Position numbers and translations under genes: made by a program. Below the pieces are notes generated by a model. That model did no database searches. It was not told the origin of the DNA and saw only the letters and a program-made list of their open reading frames with translations. From CAYNYM01 sp049366815 (GTDB lineage: Bacteria; Desulfobacterota; DSM-4660; Desulfatiglandales; HGW-15), in the NCBI GenBank assembly GCA_049366815.1, contig JBMNCO010000202.1, positions 1 through 29,295 of the forward strand: a stretch of DNA of 29,295 bases. Reading direction: 5' to 3'. This document shows positions 1 through 6,605 of this stretch, piece by piece. The number at the start of each line of letters is the position of its first letter. Positions within the stretch are counted from its first letter, which is position 1.

Positions 1-26
1 TCCCCAGAGCGGCGCAGCCGCTTTAT

Positions 27-50
27 ATAAAATCGTGAACTGATTTTATT
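27..50. repeat. Dispersed AT-rich hairpin, copy 1
   Basis: The arms ATAAAATC (27-34) and GATTTTAT (42-49) form an 8-bp stem around the 7-nt loop GTGAACT. Closely related hairpins with 7-nt loops occur at 4314-4338 and 18461-18484. Nothing protein-coding is seen between position 1 and the gatA stop at 346; that stretch holds this hairpin and the nested palindrome at 146-203. Confidence 0.6.
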
Positions 51-145
51 CTCACGCCCGTTCGCTATACTCACTTGAGACGCAAAGTACACAGAGAGCA
101 AATCTAATTTTACATGGTGCCAGATTTCCTTTTTGGTATGAATTT

Positions 146-203
146 AGCCCTTTCCAATAACTGTGTGGAAATCATGATTTCCTTTCGAATTATTCAAAGG
201 GCT
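146..203. repeat. Nested inverted repeat downstream of gatA
   Basis: The outer arms are 146-160 (AGCCCTTTCCAATAA) and 190-203 (TTATTCAAAGGGCT), which pair apart from a small bulge. Inside them lies a perfect 16-bp palindrome, GGAAATCATGATTTCC, at 167-182. The structure sits about 140 bp beyond the gatA stop on the minus strand. It could be a transcription-end or small palindromic element. No long T-run follows on the minus strand, so it is not called a terminator. Confidence 0.6.
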
Positions 204-345
204 GAAGTGTTACCCTTTTTGTTGTTTTCATTTTTCGCGATTTTCGGAGACTTCCTGGTAAAGATGTGATTTGCCGCTTCGAGGAAGCGTCGGTCCGCTC
301 TTTCCCGGGGTATGCCCCTTCCCTCTAATAGGCGGCCAAAAAGCA

Positions 346-1785
346 TCAAGTCCCCGAAATCTTTTCCCAGGCATCCCCCACCCTGAGGATGGTGCCCTCG
401 TCAAAGGGCTTCCCGATGATCTGCATGCCGATGGGCAGGCCGTCTGCCCAGCCGCAATTGACGCTCATGCCGGGCAGCCCGGCCAGGTTCAAGGAGACCG
501 TAAAGACATCCACCAAATACATCTGAAGGGGGTCGTCGATCTTGTCTCCCAGCCTGAAGGGAGGCGTGGGGGTGACGGGGGTGACCATGCAGTCCACCTT
601 CTCAAAGGCCCTGTCAAAGTCCTCCCTGATCAGGGTTCTGACCCGCTGGGCCTTGAGGTAATAGGCGTCGTAGTATCCGGCTGAGAGCACAAAGGTCCCG
701 AGCATGATTCGTCTCTTGACCTCCCTGCCGAACCCCTCCGTCCTCGTCTTTTCATACATTCGGATCAGGCTGTCTCCCTCTTGGAAGGATCTGAAGCCGT
801 ACTTGACGCCGTCATAGCGGGCAAGGTTGCTGCTGGCCTCGGCCGTGGCGATCAGGTAGTAGGTGCTGATGGCGTAGGCCGCGTGGGGGAGAGAGACATC
901 GACGATGCGGGCGCCGTTTTTTTCCAGAAGCCCCACGGCGTCCATGATCCTGTCTCGAACGGCCTGATCAAGGCCGTCGACATAGTATTCGGCAGGAAGA
1001 CCGATACGGAGGCCCTCGACCCCCTTGCCCAGAAAGGTGGAGTAGTCCGGTTTTTCCACATCCACGGAGGTGGAGTCCATGGGGTCATGACCGCAGATGA
1101 CGTTCAGGAGCATGGCGCAATCCTCCACCGTCCGACCCAGGGCCCCGACCTGGTCCAGAGAAGAGGCGTAGGAGATCAGGCCGTAACGGGATACCCTGCC
1201 GTAGGTGGGCTTGACACCCGTGATTCCACAAAAGGCGGAGGGTTGACGTGTGGACCCTCCGGTGTCCGATCCCAGGGCCAGCACGGCCTCTCCGGCGGCC
1301 AGGGCGGCCGCAGATCCCCCGCTCGACCCCCCGGGGACATAGTCGTGGTTGAGGGGGTTCCGGGTGGGCGCAAAGGCGCTGTTTTCCGTAGAAGAGCCCA
1401 TCCCGAACTCATCCATGTTGGTCTTCCCAATCAGGACCGCGCCGCTTTCGAGGACCTTTTTCACGGCCGTAGCATCATAGGGCGGGGTGTAATTGTAAAG
1501 GATCTTGGAGCCGCAGGTCGTTCTCACGTCCCGGGTGCAGAGGATGTCCTTGACGGCAATGGGAAGGCCGTTTAGAGGGGAAACGGCCTTGCCTTCCTGA
1601 AATCTTTTATCCGCCTGTTCCGCCTGCTCCAGGGCCCTCTCCGGGGTTGTGGTGATATAGGCGTTGACGATGCCTTCTTTATCGTTGATTCTCGCAAGAA
1701 CGGACTCGGTGATTTCCCGGGAAGTGACTTCTCCCCGTCTGAGCATCTTTGCCAGGTCCGATGCCGTTCGATCGCACAGTTCCAT
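346..1785 (-). CDS. gatA: Asp-tRNA(Asn)/Glu-tRNA(Gln) amidotransferase subunit A
   Basis: GatA is the glutaminase/amidase subunit of GatCAB. It releases ammonia from glutamine to convert Asp-tRNA(Asn) or Glu-tRNA(Gln) into Asn- or Gln-tRNA in the cytoplasm. The 479-residue length is normal. The amidase-signature Ser-cis-Ser-Lys triad is visible as K79 (AVKD), S154 (PGGSSGGS) and S178 (DTGGSTR). The ATG start is preceded by AAAGG at a suitable distance. It lies 109 bp downstream of the aspS-gatC fusion on the same strand, so co-transcription is likely. gatB is not in the window and could lie beyond the left edge or elsewhere. The family call is secure. Whether the enzyme serves Asn, Gln or both cannot be told from GatA alone. 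Confidence 0.97.
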   Translation of the reverse strand: MELCDRTASDLAKMLRRGEVTSREITESVLARINDKEGIVNAYITTTPERALEQAEQADKRFQEGKAVSPLNGLPIAVKDILCTRDVRTTCGSKILYNYTPPYDATAVKKVLESGAVLIGKTNMDEFGMGSSTENSAFAPTRNPLNHDYVPGGSSGGSAAALAAGEAVLALGSDTGGSTRQPSAFCGITGVKPTYGRVSRYGLISYASSLDQVGALGRTVEDCAMLLNVICGHDPMDSTSVDVEKPDYSTFLGKGVEGLRIGLPAEYYVDGLDQAVRDRIMDAVGLLEKNGARIVDVSLPHAAYAISTYYLIATAEASSNLARYDGVKYGFRSFQEGDSLIRMYEKTRTEGFGREVKRRIMLGTFVLSAGYYDAYYLKAQRVRTLIREDFDRAFEKVDCMVTPVTPTPPFRLGDKIDDPLQMYLVDVFTVSLNLAGLPGMSVNCGWADGLPIGMQIIGKPFDEGTILRVGDAWEKISGT

Positions 1786-1894
1786 ATCTTAACCTTTTGC
1801 CAGTGTGGCCTTTTCTTGGAATCTATTGGTGAATCATTGTTAACCGTTTATGAACAGGACCCCGAGGTGCTTTTCCCGTGACCGTGATCACACC

Positions 1895-4072
1895 TCAGAT
1901 GATCCTTGGCACCCTGAAAAACCGGTCTTCTCTTCTGGGGGCCTTTGAAAGAATCCCTTCCGTCTCCGCGGGCTCAACCGGTTCGTCCTCACGCCAGGCG
2001 TTCTTCAACTGAAGCACATGGCTCATGGGCGGCACATCGTGGGTGTCGAGATTTTTCAGGGTCTCCACGTAATCCAGCACCGCGTTCAGGTCCGTGTGAA
2101 GGGAGGCCGCCTCGGTGGAGGAGACATTCAGTCGGGCCAGACTCACGAGATGGTCAAAGTCTTTTCCGGTGATCTTTTGCGCCCCGACCCTGTCTGAAAT
2201 CGCGGCCTCCCTCTGAGTGCCCCCTTTGGGCGGAGATTTCAAGTCCGTCTGTTTCCCCAAGCCGGATTGAATTTCAGAGAGCCCCAATTCCTTGATCTGC
2301 GATGGATCCACGAAAGACGGAGCCTGGCTCAGGGGGCAGAAGGCGCTTCTGTTCTTGGGGAAGGCGATGACCTCACGAATAGAGGAACTCTTCAGGATCA
2401 TGGCAATCACGCGGTCCATGCCCAGGGCCAGACCGCCGTGTGGCGGGGCCCCGAATTCCAGGGCCCGGAGAAAAAATCCGAACTTGTTCTCGATCTCGTC
2501 CTGGTCCAGGGAGAGGGCTTGGAAAATCTTTTTTTGAAGATCCATTCTGTGGATACGGATGCTCCCGCCCCCCAGTTCCTCTCCGTTCATGACCAGGTCA
2601 TAGGCCCTGGATTTCAGTCGAAGGAGATCTTCCTTGTCGTAGGGGTCAAAATCCGTTCGGTCGGGCATGGTGAAGGGGTGGTGCTGTGAACCGAGCCCGC
2701 TCTCCTTCTCCTCGAAGAGGGGAAAATCCGTGACCCACAGGGGGCAATAGCGATCAGGCGGGATCATGCCGAGCCGTTCGGCCATGTGGAGGCGAAGTCT
2801 GCCCAGGACCTCATGCATCTGACCCGGTGATCGGTCGGCGATCATGATGAGGACGTCCCCCTCCTGTGCGTCAAAGCACCGGATCAGCCCTTCCAGTTCT
2901 TTGGGGCGGAAGAACTGGACAATGTTGGATTCGAGCTTGCCGTTCCGGACCTTCATCCAACTCATTCCTTTGCCGCCGAGGGACGGAACGACCCTGAGGG
3001 CGATCTCATTCTGGAGCACATTCTTGCTCAGCACCCCGGCCTGCCCCCTTATGCAGAACCCCTTGATGTGTCCCCCCGCTTCAATAACGCTCTTGAAGAT
3101 AGCGTAATCCGTATCCTTGAGGCATCCTGTGACGTCCTCAAAGGCCATATCGAAACGCAGATCCGGCCTGTCGGAGCCATAACGCTCCATGGCCTCCTCG
3201 TAGGTCATCCTTGGAAAGGGCCGCGTGAGGGCGATGTCCCCGATGGCGAATATGGTGACCGTGAGTTCCTCGATCACATCATAGATGAACGCCTCATCGA
3301 TAAAGGAGGCCTCCAGGTCCAACTGGGTAAATTCGGGCTGGCGGTTGGGCCGAAGATCCTCATCCCTGAAACACCGGGCGATTTGGAAATACCTGTCGAG
3401 ACCGCTGAGCATGAGCAACTGCTTGAACAACTGGGGCGACTGGGGAAGGGAGTAGAATTTGCCGGGGTGAACCCGACTCGGCACAAGGTAATCCCTTGCC
3501 CCTTCGGGGGTACTCTTGGTCAGGAAGGGCGTTTCAATCTCCATGAAACCTTTCCGATCAAGGACTTCCCTGACGCTCCTGAGAATCTGGTACCGTTTCC
3601 TGAAGTTCTCCTGCATGGATGGGCGGCGAAGATCGAGGTACCGGTACTGTAGTCGAAGATCCTCGTCCACCTTGTCGGGATTCGCCTTGATCTCCTCACC
3701 AAGGACCATGGCCTTTTCCGAAATCTGGAAGGGCAGGACTCTCGATGCAGACAGTATGGTCAGCGTGTCCGCGACGACTTCGACCTCACCGGTCCTGATG
3801 TTCGGATTTTCGGTGCCTCTGGCCCGCGTTGTCACCATCCCTGTCACTTCAACCACATACTCTTCCTTCAGGGACGAGGCCTTCTCGTAGGCCCCTTCAT
3901 GACCCCTGGGATCAAAGACCACCTGGACAATGCCCCGGATATCGCGAAGATGGATGAACAGGACATTCCCGTGATCGCGAATGGCATCCACCCAACCCAT
4001 GAGCAGGACGCCCTGCCCTGCATGGGAGAGGTCGATCTCGCCGCAATATACCCTTTCCCGCCATTTTGTCAT
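1895..4072 (-). CDS. aspS-gatC: Fused aspartyl-tRNA synthetase - GatC
   Basis: The N-terminal ~600 residues are a bacterial-type class II AspRS: an OB-fold anticodon domain, motif 2 with FRDEDL, a GAD-type insertion, and motif 3 GLALGMDRV. After a polar linker, residues ~633-725 are a complete GatC (start KITGKDFDHLVSLARL, end FRVPRII), the small subunit that stabilises GatA-GatB. No stop separates them. Known families include such bifunctional AspRS/GatC proteins, so the fusion is not a sequencing artefact by default. The anticodon domain has RDHG (H34), the His seen at the equivalent place in non-discriminating AspRS enzymes that also charge tRNA(Asn). The start is uncertain. The ATG at 4072 has GAGG six bases upstream and fits the family; ATG at 4084 and TTG at 4108 are alternatives. 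gatA follows 109 bp downstream. Confidence 0.95.
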   Translation of the reverse strand: MTKWRERVYCGEIDLSHAGQGVLLMGWVDAIRDHGNVLFIHLRDIRGIVQVVFDPRGHEGAYEKASSLKEEYVVEVTGMVTTRARGTENPNIRTGEVEVVADTLTILSASRVLPFQISEKAMVLGEEIKANPDKVDEDLRLQYRYLDLRRPSMQENFRKRYQILRSVREVLDRKGFMEIETPFLTKSTPEGARDYLVPSRVHPGKFYSLPQSPQLFKQLLMLSGLDRYFQIARCFRDEDLRPNRQPEFTQLDLEASFIDEAFIYDVIEELTVTIFAIGDIALTRPFPRMTYEEAMERYGSDRPDLRFDMAFEDVTGCLKDTDYAIFKSVIEAGGHIKGFCIRGQAGVLSKNVLQNEIALRVVPSLGGKGMSWMKVRNGKLESNIVQFFRPKELEGLIRCFDAQEGDVLIMIADRSPGQMHEVLGRLRLHMAERLGMIPPDRYCPLWVTDFPLFEEKESGLGSQHHPFTMPDRTDFDPYDKEDLLRLKSRAYDLVMNGEELGGGSIRIHRMDLQKKIFQALSLDQDEIENKFGFFLRALEFGAPPHGGLALGMDRVIAMILKSSSIREVIAFPKNRSAFCPLSQAPSFVDPSQIKELGLSEIQSGLGKQTDLKSPPKGGTQREAAISDRVGAQKITGKDFDHLVSLARLNVSSTEAASLHTDLNAVLDYVETLKNLDTHDVPPMSHVLQLKNAWREDEPVEPAETEGILSKAPRREDRFFRVPRII

Positions 4073-4137
4073 GACTTGCCTCATAAAAACCTTTTTCCGG
4101 ACGCTCAAGTTCTTAACTATCTGGAATCACGAACTAG

Positions 4138-4305
4138 TGCTCATCCGGGGGCATTCCCGGATTCGCGCTAACAGCCCTCAGCGATCAGCCCTCAGCGATC
4201 AGCCCTCAGCGATCAGCCCTCAGCGATCAGCCGTCAGCAAAAGCTATGCAAAGACAAGGCATTAGGCTGAGTGCTGAATGCCGATAGCTGACCGCTCCAT
4301 CCTAG
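4138..4305. repeat. Dispersed repeat, copy A (with 14-bp tandem array)
   Basis: It starts with CATCCGGGGGCATTCCCGGAT, continues through a tandem array, then has a core TATGCAAAGACAAGGCATTA and ends with a GCTGA-rich arm (GGCTGAGTGCTGAATGCCGA). The left CAGC-rich and right GCTG-rich arms are roughly inverted. Copy B, with the same order of parts, lies at 6441-6565 on the other side of glnA. The type of element is unknown. It resembles short interspersed palindromic elements and has no ORF of its own. Confidence 0.75.
4172..4239. repeat. 14-bp tandem repeat, four copies plus a partial
   Basis: The unit CAGCCCTCAGCGAT is repeated perfectly four times (4172-4227) and followed by a diverged partial unit CAGCCGTCAGCA. 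The repeats abut with no spacers, so this is not a CRISPR array. Copy B of the dispersed element has only about one and a half such units, so copy A appears locally expanded. Confidence 0.9.
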
Positions 4306-4313
4306 AATCTCTG

Positions 4314-4338
4314 AACAAAATCAGGGACTGATTTTGTT
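4314..4338. repeat. Dispersed AT-rich hairpin, copy 2
   Basis: AACAAAATC (4314-4322) and GATTTTGTT (4330-4338) form a perfect 9-bp stem with loop AGGGACT. It is followed about 10 bp later by a CTCTGTG-rich stretch (4348-4375). Confidence 0.65.
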
Positions 4339-4392
4339 AAAATAAACCCTCTGTGCTCCCAGTGTCTCTGTGTGAGATTGTTTTTTTGGGGT

Positions 4393-4665
4393 TTATCGTT
4401 CGTGGTAAACGTGGATCCAGGCTTCACCCGGGGTCCCAAGTATAATCCGTCGCTCCGAGAAGATCACGGTCCCCGCTTTCCGTGCCTGGATTCTGAGCCA
4501 AAAGGCCATCCCGGATGAATGTCTCTGTGAATTCAAAAAGGTGCCTGCAAGATCCTCGCCGGGCACTATTGATAACACATAAGACGGGGTGAATTCCACT
4601 TTCTTTGCACAGGCCTGTCTCGGTATAGATAACCGGACCCCGCCCGAAACCGACAGGATGGCCAC
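4393..4665 (-). CDS. Hypothetical small protein, doubtful
   Basis: This is a 90-codon frame with a GTG start. No domain, signal peptide or membrane segment is recognised. Codon choice looks moderately coding-like, with many GCC, CTG, ATC and GTG codons. The Shine-Dalgarno match upstream is poor, and the 14-bp palindrome GGGTTATATAACCC (4674-4687) lies just before the start. It is divergent from glnA and separated from aspS by repeats. It may be a real lineage-specific gene or chance, and no function can be given. Confidence 0.35.
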   Translation of the reverse strand: MAILSVSGGVRLSIPRQACAKKVEFTPSYVLSIVPGEDLAGTFLNSQRHSSGMAFWLRIQARKAGTVIFSERRIILGTPGEAWIHVYHER

Positions 4666-4770
4666 GTGAATCCGGGTTATATAACCCTAATGAATGGAAA
4701 CTGCAAGGCCGGGCGTTCGGTTTCTTTGAGCCTATGGAATACTATTTTGTAGAAAAGAGCCGTTAAATCA

Positions 4771-4782
4771 TACAAATTTGTA
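4771..4782. promoter_or_regulatory. Perfect palindrome upstream of the glnA promoter
   Basis: TACAAATTTGTA is a perfect 12-bp palindrome centred about 110 bp upstream of the expected glnA transcription start. Sigma-54 promoters need activator sites in this distance range, so it is a candidate enhancer. It does not match the enterobacterial NtrC consensus, and the bound protein is unknown. Confidence 0.35.
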
Positions 4783-4860
4783 GGGCTTGTCTCCTTCCCG
4801 TTTCGTAGGAATATGAGATAACTTTTTAAAAATATAAGCTTTATTTTCTTTGTGAAGGGG

Positions 4861-4876
4861 TGGCACGGCTGTTGCT
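4861..4876 (+). promoter_or_regulatory. Sigma-54 (RpoN) promoter of glnA
   Basis: TGGCAC-GGCTG-TTGCT matches the -24/-12 consensus TGGCAC-N5-TTGCW at every defined position, with GG (4862-4863) and GC (4874-4875) exactly 10 bases apart. The predicted transcript starts near 4887 and leaves a leader of about 115 bases before glnA. Control of glnA by sigma-54 and an NtrC-type activator is established in many proteobacteria. Confidence 0.85.
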
Positions 4877-5004
4877 CCGAAAAGAAGCACCAGGTTGAAC
4901 CTTTTGCAGGACAGGCTTCAAGGGGTGTGTGCGTCGGGATCAAGATGGCTGCCGTCCGGATCTCCTGGTCTTTAAAATAATCAATACTGCAAGGGAGGAA
5001 GACA

Positions 5005-6429
5005 ATGAGGGAAGCAAAAACAGCAAAGGATGTGCTTGAAATCATCAAAGCCGAGGGCGTGGAAATCGTGGACCTGAGGTTCATGGACTTCCCAGGTCTG
5101 TGGCAGCACTTTTCCGTGCCCATAAGGGAAATCGACGAGGGTACCTTCGAAAACGGCCTGGGGTTTGACGGTTCCAGTATCCGTGGATGGCAGGCCATCA
5201 ACGAGTCTGACATGCTCGTCAAGCCGGTCCCGGAGACGGCCTTTATCGACCCCTTTTTCCAGGCGAAGACCCTGGTCATGATCTGTAATATCTGCGATCC
5301 CATAACCGGTGAAGATTATACCCGTGACCCGAGAAACATCGCCCGAAAGGCCGTCAATTATCTCAGGGGTCTCGGCCTGGCGGAGACCGCCTATTTCGGG
5401 CCCGAGGCGGAATTTTTCATTTTTGACGATATACGATTCGATCAGACCGTCAACGAAGGGTACTATCATATCGACACCGTCGAGGGGCGCTGGAACACGG
5501 GAAGGGCGGAAGGTCCCAATCTGGGGTACAAACCGCGCTACAAAGAGGGCTATTTTCCCGTCCCTCCCACGGACAGCCAGCAGGACATTCGCAGTGAGAT
5601 GGTCCTGACCCTCGAGAAACTCGGTGTCCTCATCGAGGCCCAGCACCACGAGGTGGCCAGCGGCGGGCAGGCTGAAATCGATATGAGATTTTCTCCCCTG
5701 GTGGAGATGGCAGATAATGTCTTGAAATACAAATATGTGATCAAAAACACGGCGAGAAAATACGGCAAGACCGTGACCTTCATGCCCAAGCCGCTCTTTA
5801 GCGACAATGGTACCGGCATGCACGTTCATGTGTCCCTCTGGAAGGGCAAGGAGAACCTCTTTGCGGGCGACAGGTACGGCGGATTGTCCGAGATGGCCCT
5901 CTATGCCATCGGGGGGATTTTAAAACATACCCCGTCCCTGCTGGCCTTTACCAGCCCGACCACCAACAGTTACAAACGCCTGGTCCCCGGTTTCGAGGCA
6001 CCGGTGAATCTCGCCTATTCCAGCCGGAACCGGAGTGCCGCGGTGCGCATTCCCATGTATTCCACCTCCGCAAATGCCAAGCGATTCGAGTTTCGTTGTC
6101 CGGACCCGAGCTGCAATCCATACCTCGCATTTTCAGCGATCCTGATGGCGGTCATTGACGGGATACAGAACAAGATCGATCCGGGCGATCCCCTGGACAA
6201 GGACATTTATGACCTGCCGCCGGAAGAATCGGCCAAGGTGCCCCAGACGCCGGGCTCCCTTCGGGAATCCCTCAATGCCCTCGGGCAGGACCATGCGTAC
6301 CTCTTGAAGGGGGATGTCTTCACTTCGGACGTGATCGAAACCTGGATTTCCTATAAAATGGTCAATGAGGTGCAGGCCGTTGACCTGAGACCTCATCCGT
6401 GGGAATTTGCGCTGTATTACGATATATAA
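5005..6429 (+). CDS. glnA: Glutamine synthetase, type I
   Basis: GlnA forms glutamine from glutamate, ammonia and ATP and is a cytoplasmic dodecamer in this family. The 474-residue protein shows the GSI landmarks: FDGSSIRGW near residue 50, GPEAEFF, the catalytic region with GMHVHVSLW, and NRSAAVRIP. Y402 lies in DIYDLPPEE, the position of the tyrosine that GlnE adenylylates in GSI-beta enzymes. The ATG follows GGGAGGAAGAC, a strong ribosome binding site. The gene has its own sigma-54 promoter at 4861-4876, and glnE follows 176 bp downstream across a dispersed repeat. Expression is therefore probably induced by nitrogen limitation, and activity is tuned by the neighbouring adenylyltransferase. 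Confidence 0.98.
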   Translation: MREAKTAKDVLEIIKAEGVEIVDLRFMDFPGLWQHFSVPIREIDEGTFENGLGFDGSSIRGWQAINESDMLVKPVPETAFIDPFFQAKTLVMICNICDPITGEDYTRDPRNIARKAVNYLRGLGLAETAYFGPEAEFFIFDDIRFDQTVNEGYYHIDTVEGRWNTGRAEGPNLGYKPRYKEGYFPVPPTDSQQDIRSEMVLTLEKLGVLIEAQHHEVASGGQAEIDMRFSPLVEMADNVLKYKYVIKNTARKYGKTVTFMPKPLFSDNGTGMHVHVSLWKGKENLFAGDRYGGLSEMALYAIGGILKHTPSLLAFTSPTTNSYKRLVPGFEAPVNLAYSSRNRSAAVRIPMYSTSANAKRFEFRCPDPSCNPYLAFSAILMAVIDGIQNKIDPGDPLDKDIYDLPPEESAKVPQTPGSLRESLNALGQDHAYLLKGDVFTSDVIETWISYKMVNEVQAVDLRPHPWEFALYYDI

Positions 6430-6440
6430 CGGTTCATGCC

Positions 6441-6565
6441 CATCCGGGAGCATTCCCGGATGAGTGCCGGCAGCCGTCAGACGCTCAGCGATCAGCAAAG
6501 GCCATGCAAAGACAAGGCATCGGGTTGAGCGCTGAAGGCTGATAGCAGATTGCTTCGTCCGGAGC
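6441..6565. repeat. Dispersed repeat, copy B, between glnA and glnE
   Basis: This has the same order of parts as copy A at 4138-4305: CATCCGGGAGCATTCCCGGAT, then CAGCCGTCAG...CTCAGCGATCAGC, the core CATGCAAAGACAAGGCATC, and a GCTGAAGGCTGATAGC arm. It fills most of the glnA-glnE gap and could form a long imperfect stem in the transcript, which might uncouple the two genes. Confidence 0.7.
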
Positions 6566-6605
6566 GCATGTATTTCCGGATGGAAAGTAACGATGAGGGG
6601 AACAT

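Noticed and set aside
4172..4239. CRISPR-like array
   Set aside because: The 14-bp units abut with no spacers, and no cas genes are present.
4677..5303. Minus-strand ORF of 208 codons overlapping the glnA start
   Set aside because: It covers the glnA promoter, leader and 5' coding region; composition is low-quality and it has no recognisable domain. It is a shadow of glnA.
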